Source: an uncultured Rhodospirillales bacterium
GTDB lineage: Bacteria; Pseudomonadota; Alphaproteobacteria; Acetobacterales; Acetobacteraceae
Assembly: GCA_903893975.1 (NCBI GenBank)
Contig: CAITOL010000150.1
Span: forward strand, 1 to 51,512
Reading direction: 5' to 3'
Length of the DNA stretch: 51,512 nt
Part shown: positions 26,193-36,483 of the stretch, piece by piece
Layout of the letters: every line of letters begins with the position of its first letter
Numbering within the stretch: the first letter of the stretch is position 1
Notes under the pieces: generated by a model
What the model was told of the DNA's origin: nothing
The model's input: only the letters and a program-made list of their open reading frames with translations
Database searches by the model: none
Translations under genes and position numbers: made by a program

Positions 26193-27053
26193 ATGCTGAC
26201 AATCCTGGTCGACGGGCTAGCCTACGGCATGCTGCTGTTTGTGCTGGCCTGCGGCCTGTCGGTTACGCTGGGGGTGATGAACTTCATCAACCTGGCACAT
26301 GGGGCCTTCGCAATGGCGGGCGGCTACGTCGCTGTCGTATTGGTGAATGGCTATGGCGTGCCATTTTTACTGGCGCTGCCGCTCGCGGCACTCGCCGCAG
26401 GCCTGCTCGGCATAGCTTTGGAGCAAACCCTTTACGTGCATGTCTACCGCCGGACGCATCTGGATCAGGTGTTGTTCAGTATTGGTTTGGTGTTCATCGC
26501 CATGGCGGTCGTGGATTATACGCAAGGGTCCCAGCAGCAATTCCTCAATCTGCCAGCTTTTCTCAAAGTCAGGCTCGATCTTGGCGTGGTCTCCGTCGGT
26601 GCCTACCGGCTCCTGATCATCGTCGTGTGCGGTGCCCTGGCGCTGGCGTTGCAGGCGATCCTTGCACGCACCAGGTTTGGCGCCAGACTCCGCGCCTCCG
26701 TCGATGATCCCATTGCCGCCCGCGGCTTGGGCATCAACGTCAATGCGATATTTGCCATCACCTTTGGGGTTGGCTCCGCTTTAGCCGGGCTGGGAGGGGC
26801 GTTGGGCGCCGAGATCCTTGGGCTAGACCCCAGCTTCCCGCTGAAGTTCATGGTCTACTTCCTGATCGTTGTAACTGCCGGCGGTGCCGCCGGCATGACA
26901 GGCCCATTTTTGGCCGCCATCCTTCTTGGCGTGGCGGATGTCGCTGGTAAGTACTACTTCCCCTCGATCGGTGCCTTCATCATCTACACCTTGGTGATTG
27001 CGTTGCTGGTCTGGCGGCCCAACGGATTGTTTGCTGCGGCATCCGGACGATGA
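26193..27053 (+). CDS. livH: branched-chain amino-acid-type ABC permease
   Basis: The 286-residue LivH-type inner-membrane permease opens with the typical VDGLAYGMLLFVLACGLSVTLGVMNFINLAHGAFAMAGGY. It carries the cytoplasmic loop GARLRASVDDPIAARGLGINV that contacts the ATPases. ATG 26193 follows livJ by 13 bases. The stop overlaps livM by 4 bases (ATGA). Confidence 0.92.
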   Translation: MLTILVDGLAYGMLLFVLACGLSVTLGVMNFINLAHGAFAMAGGYVAVVLVNGYGVPFLLALPLAALAAGLLGIALEQTLYVHVYRRTHLDQVLFSIGLVFIAMAVVDYTQGSQQQFLNLPAFLKVRLDLGVVSVGAYRLLIIVVCGALALALQAILARTRFGARLRASVDDPIAARGLGINVNAIFAITFGVGSALAGLGGALGAEILGLDPSFPLKFMVYFLIVVTAGGAAGMTGPFLAAILLGVADVAGKYYFPSIGAFIIYTLVIALLVWRPNGLFAAASGR

Positions 27054-28030
27054 CATACGAAGGTGCGCGTCAGGCCTTGGCCGCCCCACGGCGTTGGCAG
27101 ACGATGGAGTTCGACTTTTGGCTTGCCATCCTTGCCGCCTATGCTCTGTTGCCAGAACGGAGTCTGCTCCTGAACGAAACCGCTATTCTGGGGCTGTTCG
27201 CGTTATCGCTCGATCTGGTGCTGGGAATTGCCGGTATCGTCTCGCTTGGGCACGCGGCATTTTTCGGCTTGGGTGCTTATACTGCGGGCTTGATTGGCAA
27301 GCTCGGACTGACCGAGCCTATACTCGGGCTGCTGATCGCAGGCTTGGCAGCAGGTGCCCTCGGCTTCGCAACCAGTTTCCTCGTGCTGCGCGGGTCAGAC
27401 CTAACGCGGCTGATGGTCACACTCAGCGTGTCCCTGGTCATGCTTGAGCTCGCAAACCGGCTCACCACGCTCACGGGTGGGGCTGATGGGCTGCAGGGTA
27501 TCGTGATAGGTGCAGTTCTAGGCACCTTCGAGTTTGATATGTTTGGCCGCGTCGCCGCAGCCTACAGCCTTATCATCTTATTCCTCCTGTTTCTCCTGGC
27601 GCGCTGGCTGGTAAATGCGCCATTCGGGCTGGCGGTGCAGGCCATTGCCAGCAATCCGCTGCGCAGTGCCGCAATCGGCATTCCGATCACCCGCCGCCTG
27701 ATCGCAATCTACTCCATTGCTGCCGCCATTGCCGGGATTGCCGGTGCCTTATTGGCCCAAACCACGCAATTTGTTTCGCTGGACGTGCTGGCATTCCACC
27801 GCTCGGCCGAGGTGATGTTGGTCCTGGTCATAGGTGGAACCGGCTATCTTTATGGCGGTCTGGTCGGCGCCGTTTTGTTCAAGCTGCTGCAAGACCAGCT
27901 CAGCGACCTGACCCCGCAATATTGGCAATTCTGGCTTGGTCTGATTTTCGTGGCACTCGTGGTCATCGGGCGAGAGCGTGTTTTCGGCTTCCCACAAGCT
28001 GTTTGGCGCCGCATCCGGGGGGGCGTGTGA
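27050..28030 (+). CDS. livM: branched-chain amino-acid-type ABC permease
   Basis: This 326-residue LivM-type permease partners LivH. Seen are LGIAGIVSLGHAAFFGLGAYTAG, the ATPase-contact loop FGLAVQAIASNPLRSAAIGIPITRR, and VLVIGGTGYLYGGLVGAVLF. The start overlaps livH by 4 bases and the stop overlaps livG by 4 bases, so the membrane and ATPase subunits should be made in step. Confidence 0.92.
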   Translation: MTYEGARQALAAPRRWQTMEFDFWLAILAAYALLPERSLLLNETAILGLFALSLDLVLGIAGIVSLGHAAFFGLGAYTAGLIGKLGLTEPILGLLIAGLAAGALGFATSFLVLRGSDLTRLMVTLSVSLVMLELANRLTTLTGGADGLQGIVIGAVLGTFEFDMFGRVAAAYSLIILFLLFLLARWLVNAPFGLAVQAIASNPLRSAAIGIPITRRLIAIYSIAAAIAGIAGALLAQTTQFVSLDVLAFHRSAEVMLVLVIGGTGYLYGGLVGAVLFKLLQDQLSDLTPQYWQFWLGLIFVALVVIGRERVFGFPQAVWRRIRGGV

Positions 28031-28770
28031 CCTACGCGCTCGAAACCCGCTTGCTGCAGCGCCGCTTCGGTGGGCTGATCGCGACCAGCGATGTCTCGTT
28101 CACCCTGCCGGTTGGCGGGCGGTATGCCCTGATCGGCCCGAACGGCGCGGGCAAGACAACGTTGATCAATCTGCTGACCGGCGTATTGCGCCCGTCTTCG
28201 GGCACGATTCTTCTGAACGGCGTTGATATCACCGCCAGGCGCCCCGACCATCGCGTTGCCGCTGGTCTGGTGCGCACGTTCCAAATCAACCAGCTCTTTC
28301 CGAAGCTAACCCCGCTGCAATCGGTCGCCCTCGCGACCGCACGGCGGATGGGCTTAGACGGCGCGCTCCGTCAGCGCCTGGATGCCAACCAGGCCGTCGT
28401 GCAGCAGAGCATGGAGGTGCTGGAGCGCTTCGGATTGATGGATGTGATGGCCCAACCAGTCGCAACCCTCGCCTATGGCCGCCAGCGGCTGCTGGAGATC
28501 GCGTTAGCTGTCGCCTGCGGCCCCAAGGTGCTGTTGCTGGACGAGCCGGCTGCGGGCGTGCCCGAAGCGGAACGGGAAGGTATTTTAACCGGGCTTGCTG
28601 CATTGCCCCGCGACATTGCCGTGCTGATGATCGAGCATGACATGGATTTAGTGTTCCGCTTTGCCGAGCACATTCTCGTGCTCGCGGCCGGCGCCATTCT
28701 CACCCAAGGCTCGCCCGCCCAAATCAGCGCCGACCCCAAGGTGCGAGAGGTCTATCTTGGACATAGCTAA
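28027..28770 (+). CDS. livG: branched-chain amino-acid-type ABC ATPase
   Basis: The 247-residue LivG has Walker A GPNGAGKTT, the Q-loop region RTFQINQLFPKLT, Walker B VLLLDEPAAG, and H-loop IEHDMDLVF. The signature reads LAYGRQRLLEIA where most LivG proteins have LSYGQQRLLEIA, a mild departure. The GTG at 28027 forms a GTGA overlap with livM; the longer open frame overlaps livM and is not used. Confidence 0.92.
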   Translation: MTYALETRLLQRRFGGLIATSDVSFTLPVGGRYALIGPNGAGKTTLINLLTGVLRPSSGTILLNGVDITARRPDHRVAAGLVRTFQINQLFPKLTPLQSVALATARRMGLDGALRQRLDANQAVVQQSMEVLERFGLMDVMAQPVATLAYGRQRLLEIALAVACGPKVLLLDEPAAGVPEAEREGILTGLAALPRDIAVLMIEHDMDLVFRFAEHILVLAAGAILTQGSPAQISADPKVREVYLGHS

Positions 28771-29467
28771 CCTATTGGCCTTGGCAGGGGTGCATGCCGA
28801 TTACGGCAGCGGCGAAATGTTGCGCGACGTGTCGCTGTGCCTGCCGCGCGGGCAGTCACTCGCCTTGCTCGGCCGCAATGGCATGGGCAAAACGACGTTA
28901 CTGCGCACCATCCTGGGTCTTACGCGACAGACGGCGGGCACAATCCATTTTGATGGCCTGGACATCGCGCGTATGCGCACCGACCAGCGTGCCAATGCCG
29001 GCATCGGCTGGGTCCCGCAGGAACGCAATATATTCCGCTCCCTGACTGTGCAGGAAAATCTAACCGCAGTGTCGATGCCGGGCGCTTGGACATTGGCACG
29101 GATCTACACTTTGTTCCCGCGGCTGGCCGAGCGACGCGCCAATATGGGCAACCAACTCTCTGGCGGGGAGCAGCAAATGCTGGCCATCGGCCGGGCGTTG
29201 ATGCGCAACCCAACGCTACTCCTGCTTGATGAGCCGACCGAGGGCCTGGCACCGGTTATTGTCACAGAAGTCATGCAGGCTTTGCGCTACGTCGTTCAAG
29301 GCGAAGGGCTATCGGCTATCATTGTCGAGCAGCACGCCCATAAGGTGCTGCCCCTGACCGATCGCGCGATCATTCTCGACCGTGGCAGCGTGGCCTGGGC
29401 TGGCGGGAGCAGCGACCTGCTGGCAAACCCCGCCGCGATCGAGCAATACCTCGCCGTCAAGGGATGA
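28757..29467 (+). CDS. livF: branched-chain amino-acid-type ABC ATPase
   Basis: This 236-residue LivF has Walker A GRNGMGKTT, WVPQERNIFRSLTVQENL, signature LSGGEQQMLAIGRALM and Walker B LLLLDEPTEGLAP, with H-loop VEQHAH. The start is TTG 28757, with GAGAGG 7 bases upstream, and overlaps the livG end by 14 bases. No ATG or GTG would give the family's normal N-terminus. It is the last gene of livJHMGF. Confidence 0.9.
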   Translation: MDIANLLALAGVHADYGSGEMLRDVSLCLPRGQSLALLGRNGMGKTTLLRTILGLTRQTAGTIHFDGLDIARMRTDQRANAGIGWVPQERNIFRSLTVQENLTAVSMPGAWTLARIYTLFPRLAERRANMGNQLSGGEQQMLAIGRALMRNPTLLLLDEPTEGLAPVIVTEVMQALRYVVQGEGLSAIIVEQHAHKVLPLTDRAIILDRGSVAWAGGSSDLLANPAAIEQYLAVKG

Positions 29468-29561
29468 GGACCGGCACAAGCGCGACGTACAGTCCGTGCG
29501 CAGATTTATTTCCACGCCGGGCTTGCCGAGTTAATCGGCACAAATTCAAATTTAAAAGGAG

Positions 29562-29638
29562 TGGCGCACCCGGAAGGACTCGAACCTCCAACCCCCAGAT
29601 TCGTAGTCTGGTGCTCTATCCAATTGAGCTACGGGTGC
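29562..29638 (-). tRNA. tRNA-Arg (anticodon ACG)
   Basis: A full cloverleaf can be folded. The acceptor stem GCACCCG pairs with CGGGTGC, the anticodon stem CCAGA/TCTGG holds the loop CTACGAA (anticodon ACG), and the T loop GGTTCGAGTCC is intact. The 3' CCA is encoded (29562-29564). The gene lies downstream of leuB, beyond its hairpin. Confidence 0.95.
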
Positions 29639-29641
29639 AGC

Positions 29642-29675
29642 GCCGCGGGGTGTAACTGAAGCTTCACCCCACGGC
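29642..29675 (-). terminator. hairpin downstream of leuB
   Basis: Stem GCCG-GGGGTG (29642-29652, one C-A mismatch) pairs with 29665-29675 around a 12-base loop. It lies in the 47-bp gap between the leuB stop and tRNA-Arg, with no T tract. It may terminate the leu transcript or separate it from the tRNA by processing. Confidence 0.55.
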
Positions 29676-29685
29676 AAGGGGGTAA

Positions 29686-30798
29686 TCAGCTAGCTAGCTT
29701 GTCCAATTCGCGCAACACAGCCTCGCCCATAACGGAGGTGCTGACTTTTGCGCAGCCGGGGGCCATCACATCGGGGGTACGCAGGCCACTTGCGAGCACA
29801 TTGGTGCAGGCTTGCTCGATAAGATCGGCATCCTCGTTCATATCGAACGAATAGCGGAGCAGCATTGCAAAGCTCAGCATCTGCGCCATCGGGTTCGCCA
29901 GCCCCTTGCCGGCGATATCCGGGGCACTGCCATGGATCGGTTCGTACAGGGCATGGCGACGACCTGACGCGTCCGGCGCACCCAGCGTGGCGCTGGGCAG
30001 CATACCCAAGCTGCCAGTGAGCATCGATGCCAGATCCGACAAGATATCGCCGAACAGATTGCCCGTCACGATCACATCAAACTGCTTTGGATTGCGCACC
30101 AGCTGCATCGCACAGTTATCGGCATACATGTGCGACAGTTCGACATCCGGATACTCGGCGGCCCCGAGCGCGGCGACGGTCTGCCGCCACAACAAACCGC
30201 TCTCCATGACGTTGGCTTTCTCAACGCTGCAAAGCCGGTTCTGTCGCTTGCGCGCCAGTTCGAATGCCACTCTCGCCACTCGTTCGATTTCTACGGTGGT
30301 GTAGACTTCGGTATTAATACCGCGCTTGCTGCCATCCGGCAGTGTTTCAACGCCTCTTGGCTCGCCGAAATAGATCCCGCCGGTGCTTTCCCGCACAATC
30401 ATCAGATCCAGCCCTTGGATCACCTCGGCTTTTAAGGTGGACGCGTTCACCAACGGCTCGAGCACCAAAGCCGGGCGTAAATTGGCGAACAAGCCAAGTT
30501 CCTTGCGCAAAGTTAGGATTGATAGTTCCGGCCGCTGGTCAAACCCAAGCTTATCCCATTGCGGGCCACCGACTGACCCGAATAGCACTGCGTCGGCTTC
30601 CTTGGCGCGGGCCACGGTTGCCGGAACAATGGCGGTGCCGCGCGCTTCAATCGCCGCACCACCCACCAAATCCTCAACAATATCGAACCGCGCCCGTCGC
30701 TTGCGGTCCATCCAGTCGACCACACGCATCGTCTCGTGCATCACTTCGGGGCCAATGCCGTCGCCTGGCAACACGAGAAGTTTTTTATTGGACGCCAT
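29686..30798 (-). CDS. leuB: 3-isopropylmalate dehydrogenase
   Basis: LeuB oxidises and decarboxylates 3-isopropylmalate to 2-ketoisocaproate with NAD. The 370-residue protein shows [47 protein letters not shown] and [14 protein letters not shown], all family landmarks. I chose ATG 30798; an ATG at 30810 adds four residues and would leave its ribosome site less clear. It follows leuD by 57 bases. Confidence 0.96.
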   Translation of the reverse strand: MASNKKLLVLPGDGIGPEVMHETMRVVDWMDRKRRARFDIVEDLVGGAAIEARGTAIVPATVARAKEADAVLFGSVGGPQWDKLGFDQRPELSILTLRKELGLFANLRPALVLEPLVNASTLKAEVIQGLDLMIVRESTGGIYFGEPRGVETLPDGSKRGINTEVYTTVEIERVARVAFELARKRQNRLCSVEKANVMESGLLWRQTVAALGAAEYPDVELSHMYADNCAMQLVRNPKQFDVIVTGNLFGDILSDLASMLTGSLGMLPSATLGAPDASGRRHALYEPIHGSAPDIAGKGLANPMAQMLSFAMLLRYSFDMNEDADLIEQACTNVLASGLRTPDVMAPGCAKVSTSVMGEAVLRELDKLAS

Positions 30799-30855
30799 TT
30801 TAGACCTCATCTCGGGAACGCTTCTTGTCGAACAAGAAGCAAAACATTCGACCCA

Positions 30856-31482
30856 TCAGTCGACGTGGATTGCAGGCATCCAGGCCTTCTCATCGCGCAG
30901 CTTGGCCTCGTAGCTGTCGATAGCCGGCGCGTGCTGCAAGGTCTGGCCGATATCATCGAGGCCGTTCAGCAGCAAATGTTTGCGAAACGGATCAATTTCG
31001 AACGGGATCTTTTCGCCATTGGGGCGCACGATGACCTGCTCAGCCAAATCGACCGTGATCCTCGCATTGCCGCCCAGTTTGGCGTCGTCCATCAGTTGGT
31101 CGCAAATCTCACGCGACAACTTAATCGGCAAAATACCGTTCTTGAACGTGTTGGTGTGGAAGATGTCGGCAAAGTCAGGCGCGATCACGCAACGAATGCC
31201 AAAATCCAGCAGCGCCCAGGGCGCATGCTCACGCGAAGACCCGCAGCCAAAGTTCTCATGCGCGATCAGGATTTCCGCATGACGGTAGGGCTCCTGGTTC
31301 AGCACAAACTCTGGCCGTTCTGCGCCATTGGCGTCATAGCGCAGCGTGTCAAACAAATGCACGCCGAGGCCACTACGCTTGATGGTTTTCAAAAACCGCG
31401 CAGGAATAATCTTGTCCGTATCGACATTGGCCAGCGGCAGCGGAGCGGCAACACCGGTTAGGGTCGTGAAAGCGTCCATCAC
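30856..31482 (-). CDS. leuD: 3-isopropylmalate dehydratase small subunit
   Basis: LeuD is the swivelling subunit that, with LeuC, isomerises 2- to 3-isopropylmalate. The 208-residue protein shows [47 protein letters not shown] and [16 protein letters not shown], all expected. Its ATG overlaps the leuC stop by 4 bases, which should balance the two subunits. Confidence 0.96.
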   Translation of the reverse strand: MMDAFTTLTGVAAPLPLANVDTDKIIPARFLKTIKRSGLGVHLFDTLRYDANGAERPEFVLNQEPYRHAEILIAHENFGCGSSREHAPWALLDFGIRCVIAPDFADIFHTNTFKNGILPIKLSREICDQLMDDAKLGGNARITVDLAEQVIVRPNGEKIPFEIDPFRKHLLLNGLDDIGQTLQHAPAIDSYEAKLRDEKAWMPAIHVD

Positions 31483-32879
31483 ACAATCTCCCGCACATCG
31501 GCCAGATGGCCGGTTACCGCGGCTGCTGCCGCCATCGCGGGCGACACAAGATGTGTTCGCCCCCCCGGGCCCTGACGTCCCTCAAAATTGCGATTGGAAG
31601 TGCTGGCGCTGCGCTGCCCTGGCGTCAACTTGTCGGGATTCATACCCAGACACATCGAGCAGCCAGGTTCGCGCCACTCAAACCCAGCATCCAGCAAAAT
31701 ACGGTCCAGCCCCTCGACCTCGGCCTGTTGTTTGACGATACCACTGCCGGGCACCACCAGCGCGCGCACGCCAGCGGCAACCTTGCGCCCCTTCGCCACG
31801 GTCGCGGCGGCACGAATGTCTTCAATTCGGCCATTGGTGCAACTGCCGATGAACACAACGTCGATCTTCAGATCCGTGAGCTTCTGACCAGGGGTCAGCG
31901 CCATGTAATCGACCATTCGCTGCAATTGAACGCGCTTTGCTTCGTCGGCTTCATCGGCCGGGTTCGGAACAACCGCGGTAATCGGCAGCACCGCCTCGGG
32001 GTTGGTGCCCCAGGTGACCATCGGTGCGATTTTCGTCGCATCGACCACCACAACCTTGTCGTAGACGGCACCCGCGTCGGACGGCAGCGTGCGCCAGTAT
32101 GCAATGGCCTGTTCCAATGCCTCCCCCTTCGGGGCAAAGGGCTTGCCACGCACATACTCAAACGTCGTCTCATCCGGCGCGATCATACCGGCGCGGGCGC
32201 CAGCCTCGATCGACATATTACACACCGTCATACGCCCAGCCATATCCAACGCTCGGATCGCTTCACCCGCGTATTCGATCACGTGCCCGGTGCCACCCGC
32301 AGTGCCAATTTGGCCAATGATCGCCAACACCAAATCCTTGCCGGTGCAGCCTGGGGGCAAAGCGCCACGCACATCCACCAACATATTTTTCGCCGGCTTC
32401 TGCAACAGCGTTTGCGTCGCCATCACATGCTCAACTTCCGAGGTGCCAATCCCAAATGCCAGCGAACCCATCGCGCCGTGGGTCGAGGTATGGCTATCAC
32501 CACACACAATCGTCATCCCCGGCAACGACAAACCTTGTTCGGGCCCGATAATATGCACGATGCCCTGGCGCGCATCGTTGAGGCCGAAATAGGGCACCCC
32601 GAATGCAGCAACATTCGTTTCGAGCGTCTCAACCTGGATCCGCGATTCTTCCTCGGCGATCCCGAGACTGCGATCCGACGTCGGGATGTTATGATCAACG
32701 ACCGCAATATGCGCATCCGGCCGACGCAATTTGCGCCCTGCCATCCGGAGGCCTTCAAACGCCTGCGGTGATGTCACTTCGTGGACGAGATGACGATCGA
32801 TATAAAGCACGCACGTGCCGTCTTGGAGACGCTCCACAACATGCGCGTCCCAAACTTTATCGAACAACGTGCGTGCCAT
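31479..32879 (-). CDS. leuC: 3-isopropylmalate dehydratase large subunit
   Basis: LeuC carries the [4Fe-4S] cluster of isopropylmalate isomerase. The 466-residue protein has the three cluster cysteines in FIGSCTNGR and in GCSMCLGMN, and [13 protein letters not shown], typical of the aconitase superfamily. AGGAGGCG lies just before the ATG at 32879. It is the first gene of leuCDB, 173 bases after rplS; the gap has two hairpins. Confidence 0.96.
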   Translation of the reverse strand: MARTLFDKVWDAHVVERLQDGTCVLYIDRHLVHEVTSPQAFEGLRMAGRKLRRPDAHIAVVDHNIPTSDRSLGIAEEESRIQVETLETNVAAFGVPYFGLNDARQGIVHIIGPEQGLSLPGMTIVCGDSHTSTHGAMGSLAFGIGTSEVEHVMATQTLLQKPAKNMLVDVRGALPPGCTGKDLVLAIIGQIGTAGGTGHVIEYAGEAIRALDMAGRMTVCNMSIEAGARAGMIAPDETTFEYVRGKPFAPKGEALEQAIAYWRTLPSDAGAVYDKVVVVDATKIAPMVTWGTNPEAVLPITAVVPNPADEADEAKRVQLQRMVDYMALTPGQKLTDLKIDVVFIGSCTNGRIEDIRAAATVAKGRKVAAGVRALVVPGSGIVKQQAEVEGLDRILLDAGFEWREPGCSMCLGMNPDKLTPGQRSASTSNRNFEGRQGPGGRTHLVSPAMAAAAAVTGHLADVREIV

Positions 32880-32940
32880 AGTGTCGCCTCCTGCGCGGGC
32901 GTTAAAATAGGCGTCCGGGGTTTAATCCCTAGATCCGGTT

Positions 32941-32954
32941 GGGACCGAAGTCCC
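32941..32954 (-). promoter_or_regulatory. UUCG-tetraloop hairpin in the leuC leader
   Basis: On the minus strand GGGAC-TTCG-GTCCC gives a 5-bp stem closed by a C(UUCG)G tetraloop, an unusually stable RNA fold. It lies 62 bases before the leuC ATG. I see no short ORF with a run of leucine codons, so classical attenuation is not supported. Confidence 0.5.
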
Positions 32955-33000
32955 TTACCCCATCGGCAAAGCCACGCGGCAATCGATAGATCGCCGCTTT

Positions 33001-33044
33001 GGCGTCGCGTTCTAGCTGCAAGATTGCAGCCGAACGCCGACGCC
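33001..33044. terminator. long compound hairpin downstream of rplS
   Basis: Three stacked stems are nested in 44 bases: GGCGTC/GACGCC (outer), GCGTTC/GAACGC with one bulged base, and GCTGCAA/TTGCAGC at the centre. The structure starts 8 bases after the rplS stop on the minus strand. It is the likely end of the rpsP-rplS operon, but lacks a T tract. Confidence 0.65.
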
Positions 33045-33052
33045 TTACGTGC

Positions 33053-33439
33053 TTATTCGGCCGCCGGTGCGGCCACAACGTCACGCGCACGCTCGGCAAT
33101 ACGCGCCGACTTACCGCGACGACCACGCAGATAATACAACTTCGCGCGGCGGACGTCGCCGCGACGAACAACCGCGATTTCCGCGATGGTCGGCGCATAC
33201 AGCGCAAACACGCGTTCCACACCCTCGCCATAGCTGATCTTGCGCACGGTGAAGTTGCTGTTCAGACCGCGGTTGGAGCGGGCGATGCACACGCCTTCGA
33301 AGTTCTGAATACGGCTACGCTCACCTTCGACCACCTTTACGGCCACGCGAAGCGTATCGCCGGGGATGAATTCTGGCACAGGGCGCTCGGCGGACAGACG
33401 GGCAATCTGCTCGGCTTCGAGCTGCTGGATGATGTTCAT
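33053..33439 (-). CDS. rplS: 50S ribosomal protein L19
   Basis: The 128-residue protein sits at the 30S-50S interface. It starts [11 protein letters not shown], with AAAGGACC before the ATG at 33439, and shows [47 protein letters not shown] and [18 protein letters not shown] short alanine-rich tail AAPAAE is normal in the group. It closes the rpsP-rimM-trmD-rplS operon. Confidence 0.97.
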   Translation of the reverse strand: MNIIQQLEAEQIARLSAERPVPEFIPGDTLRVAVKVVEGERSRIQNFEGVCIARSNRGLNSNFTVRKISYGEGVERVFALYAPTIAEIAVVRRGDVRRAKLYYLRGRRGKSARIAERARDVVAAPAAE

Positions 33440-33513
33440 GGCGGTGGTCCTTTCGTCTTGCATTCTCTAGGGCGCGATGGCGGCTGATGCAACCAAACGC
33501 ATATGTTTCTGGG

Positions 33514-34203
33514 TTATCGGGATGACTGGTATGCGGCCCACAGATCGGGTCGCCTTGTACGGGTAATGGCTTCAGCCTGTTGCCGACGCCACGCAGCAAT
33601 CGCGGCGTGATTTCCAGACAACAGTGTTTCAGGCACCGGGCGCCCCTGCCATTCGGCAGGGCGGGTGTAGTGTGGATATTCCAGCAAATGGTCGGCAAAG
33701 CTCTCTTCGTCGGCACTGGCAGCTGCGCCCATCACACCTGGCAACAGGCGAATGCAGGCATCGAGCAGGACCATTGCCGCTGGCTCGCCGCCAGACAGCA
33801 CATAATCCCCAATGCTCAACTCGGTCAGGTTCCGAGCCTCGATCACCCGTTGATCGAAACCTTCATAGCGGCCGCATAACAGCACCACACCAGACCCGGC
33901 CGCGAGGTCGCGGATCATGCTCTGTTTAAGCGGCGCACCGCGCGGCGTTAGCACGATCATCGGGCGACCATCATCGACAGCACCTAGCGCACGATCGATG
34001 ATATCCGGTCGCATCACCATTCCGGCGCCACCCCCGAAGGGCGTGTCGTCGACGGTGCGGTGCTTATCCGTTGCCGCATCCCGGATATCATGGACGTCAA
34101 GCGACCAGGTCGCCTGCTCCAGCGCCCGGCCAGCAAGCGAGAGCCCCAATGTTCCAGGGAACATCGCCGGAAACAGCGTCAGCACGGTGGCACGCCAGGT
34201 CAT
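33514..34203 (-). CDS. trmD: tRNA (guanine-N1-)-methyltransferase
   Basis: TrmD methylates G37 next to the anticodon of several tRNAs and so prevents frameshifting. The 229-residue protein has the SPOUT trefoil-knot motifs [14 protein letters not shown] and [15 protein letters not shown], and [13 protein letters not shown] near the start. Its ATG overlaps the rimM stop by 4 bases. Confidence 0.96.
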   Translation of the reverse strand: MTWRATVLTLFPAMFPGTLGLSLAGRALEQATWSLDVHDIRDAATDKHRTVDDTPFGGGAGMVMRPDIIDRALGAVDDGRPMIVLTPRGAPLKQSMIRDLAAGSGVVLLCGRYEGFDQRVIEARNLTELSIGDYVLSGGEPAAMVLLDACIRLLPGVMGAAASADEESFADHLLEYPHYTRPAEWQGRPVPETLLSGNHAAIAAWRRQQAEAITRTRRPDLWAAYQSSR

Positions 34204-34733
34204 GGTGCCCCCCCGGCTTGCCCTGCACTGGCGTTCACCACAATCTCGGCAGGCGGATTCACCACCAACCGCCCTGCGGCAACGTCAACCTCCGGCACTG
34301 CCGCACGCGTGAACGGCACAAGCAGCACGCCGATTTCTAAAGACGCACCAGCACCGTAGTCATGCACGGCCGTTACCTGGCCGAGTTGGCTGCCATCAAG
34401 GGAGATCGCCTGCAGCCCCACAAGGTCGGCGAGATAAAACTCGTCCTCATCAGGTGGCGGCAGACGGTCGCGCTCGACGTAAAGCCGGGTATTGACCAAC
34501 GCTTCCGCACCGCTGCGGTCGCTCACAACCCGGTCGGCACCCGCCTCATGACAGGTGATCTGGGCCACGCCATCGCCCACCCACTGCAGGCTGAAGCTAC
34601 GGCCGCGATCGTCCTGCAGGGGATTGTATTCGTCCAAATCAGTGGGCTCGGCGGTATAACTGAGCACGCGCACATGGCCGCGCACGCCATGCGCACGGCC
34701 AATCACGCCCATCAGGATCCGCCGTTCACCCAT
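34200..34733 (-). CDS. rimM: ribosome maturation factor RimM
   Basis: RimM helps assemble the head of the 30S subunit and binds S19. The 177-residue protein has the N-terminal barrel ([16 protein letters not shown]) and the C-terminal PRC-like barrel with [11 protein letters not shown] and [25 protein letters not shown]. It begins 7 bases after rpsP and overlaps trmD by 4 bases. Confidence 0.94.
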   Translation of the reverse strand: MGERRILMGVIGRAHGVRGHVRVLSYTAEPTDLDEYNPLQDDRGRSFSLQWVGDGVAQITCHEAGADRVVSDRSGAEALVNTRLYVERDRLPPPDEDEFYLADLVGLQAISLDGSQLGQVTAVHDYGAGASLEIGVLLVPFTRAAVPEVDVAAGRLVVNPPAEIVVNASAGQAGGAP

Positions 34734-34740
34734 CTACGTC

Positions 34741-35070
34741 TTAGCCGGCGGCCTTGGCGCGTTCCTGCGCCTTCTTCTTCGGCAAAGACTGGACCGGCTG
34801 TTCGGCATAGACCGGCGCGGGGATCAGGCCAGCATGGCCGAGAAACTTGGCAACGCGGTCAGTTGGCAACGCACCGACGCTGATCCAATGGGTGACGCGG
34901 TCATTGACCAGGTGCAACCGGTCAGCATGCTCGGCCGGCAGCATCGGGTTGTACGACCCAACGCGCTCGATGAAACGACCGTCACGCGGGCTCCGGCTGT
35001 CGGCGACCACAATGTGGTAGTACGGCCGCTTCTTGGCGCCAGCGCGGGCAAGGCGAATTTTAAGACCCAT
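34741..35070 (-). CDS. rpsP: 30S ribosomal protein S16
   Basis: The 109-residue protein starts [38 protein letters not shown], diagnostic for S16. It ends in a lysine- and alanine-rich tail, common in alphaproteobacteria. It lies 45 bases after ffh and heads rpsP-rimM-trmD-rplS. Confidence 0.97.
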   Translation of the reverse strand: MGLKIRLARAGAKKRPYYHIVVADSRSPRDGRFIERVGSYNPMLPAEHADRLHLVNDRVTHWISVGALPTDRVAKFLGHAGLIPAPVYAEQPVQSLPKKKAQERAKAAG

Positions 35071-35115
35071 CTTTTAGAAACTCCTGAGTTTAAGGCGTGA
35101 AAATCTAGCGAAACT

Positions 35116-36483
35116 TCAGAACGGCCGACGCCCTTGCGGCATCAGGGCCGAAAGCCCCTGCCGCATCAGGCCTTTCTGGCCCATCTTGTTCATCCGCTTC
35201 ATCATCGTCGTCATATCGTCGAACTGCTTCAGCAGCTTGTTCAGCTCCTGCACGGTCGTGCCAGACCCGGCGGCGACGCGCTTCTTGCGGCTTGCTTTTA
35301 GCAGATCGGGATTCTTGCGTTCGGCCTTCGTCATCGATGAGATGATCGCCGCTTGACGCTTCAGCATCTTGGTATCGAGATTGGCGTTCCCAACCTGTTG
35401 CTGCAGCTTGGCTCCGCCCGGCAGCATGCCGAGAATCGACGACAAACTGCCCATCTTGCCGATTTGGCGCAGTTGGCTGGCGTAATCGTCGAGGTCGAAC
35501 AACCCCTTCGCCATCTTCCGGGCAAGCTTTTCGGCTTCCGCTTCATCAATCGTCTCGGCGGCCCGTTCGACCAGCCCGACGACGTCGCCCATACCGAGAA
35601 TACGGCCGGCCACGCGCTCCGGATGGAAATCCTCCAGCGCATCCAGCTTTTCACCCGAACCGGTCAGCTTAATCGGCGCGCCGGTTACCGCACGCATGGA
35701 CAGCGCCGCGCCGCCTCGGGCATCGCCATCCATCCGGGTCATCACGATACCCGTGATCCCGAGCGCCTCATGGAAGGCCTGCGCGGTCACCACCGCGTCC
35801 TGCCCGGTCATTGCATCAACCACCAGCAGCGTTTCGGCCGGCTGGGTCGCGTCGCGGATGGCTTTGACCTCATCCATCAACGTCGCATCGATCGCCAGGC
35901 GACCGGCGGTGTCGAGGATAACGACGTCAAAAACCTCACGCCGGCCAGTATCCATGGCCCGCGCGGCGATTTGCAGCGGGGTCTGGCCGGCGATAATCGG
36001 CAGGCTACTGACCCCTGCCCGCTCGGCCAGTTGCTGCAACTGCAGCTGCGCGGCCGGACGCTGGGTGTCCAAGCTGGCAAGCAGCACCTTTTTCTTCTGG
36101 CGCTGCAGCAGCCGGAGGGCGATTTTGCCCGACGTTGTCGTCTTACCCGAGCCCTGCAAGCCAACCATCAGGATCGGAACCGGGGCGGCGGCGTTCAGAT
36201 TGATCGGTACAACCCCGGCGCCGCCAAGCGCGTCGACCATCACATCATTGACGATCTTCACGACCTGCTGCCCGGGGGAAACCGAGCCGATCACTTCCTG
36301 CCCGATCGCACGCTCGCGCACTTTCGCGATGAAATCGCGAACAACGGGCAATGCCACGTCAGCGTCCAGAAGCGCCAGGCGGATCTCCCGCAGTGCTTCC
36401 ATCACATCGGTTTCGTTCAGCACCCCGCGACTGCGAAGGCGATCGAACACACCAGAAAGTTTGCCGCTCAGCGACTCAAACAC
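35116..36483 (-). CDS. ffh: signal recognition particle protein Ffh
   Basis: Ffh binds signal peptides and 4.5S RNA and delivers ribosomes to FtsY. The 455-residue protein begins with the N domain (FESLSGKLSGVFDRLRSRG) at a GTG (36483). The G domain has GLQGSGKTTT, DTQRPAAQ, DTAGR and TRMDGDARGG. The C-terminal M domain is rich in methionine (QFDDMTTMMKRMNKMGQKGL). Upstream in-frame codons are not family-like, so GTG is chosen. It is divergent from the response-regulator gene. Confidence 0.95.
   Translation of the reverse strand: MFESLSGKLSGVFDRLRSRGVLNETDVMEALREIRLALLDADVALPVVRDFIAKVRERAIGQEVIGSVSPGQQVVKIVNDVMVDALGGAGVVPINLNAAAPVPILMVGLQGSGKTTTSGKIALRLLQRQKKKVLLASLDTQRPAAQLQLQQLAERAGVSSLPIIAGQTPLQIAARAMDTGRREVFDVVILDTAGRLAIDATLMDEVKAIRDATQPAETLLVVDAMTGQDAVVTAQAFHEALGITGIVMTRMDGDARGGAALSMRAVTGAPIKLTGSGEKLDALEDFHPERVAGRILGMGDVVGLVERAAETIDEAEAEKLARKMAKGLFDLDDYASQLRQIGKMGSLSSILGMLPGGAKLQQQVGNANLDTKMLKRQAAIISSMTKAERKNPDLLKASRKKRVAAGSGTTVQELNKLLKQFDDMTTMMKRMNKMGQKGLMRQGLSALMPQGRRPF

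Noticed and set aside
31506-32771. 421-codon open frame antisense to leuC
   Set aside because: It lies entirely opposite a full-length leuC with all its cluster cysteines. Its composition (many His, Arg, Gln) is what GC-rich antisense frames give.
32880-33000. Leucine attenuator with leader peptide
   Set aside because: A stable hairpin exists, but I see no short ORF with clustered leucine codons.
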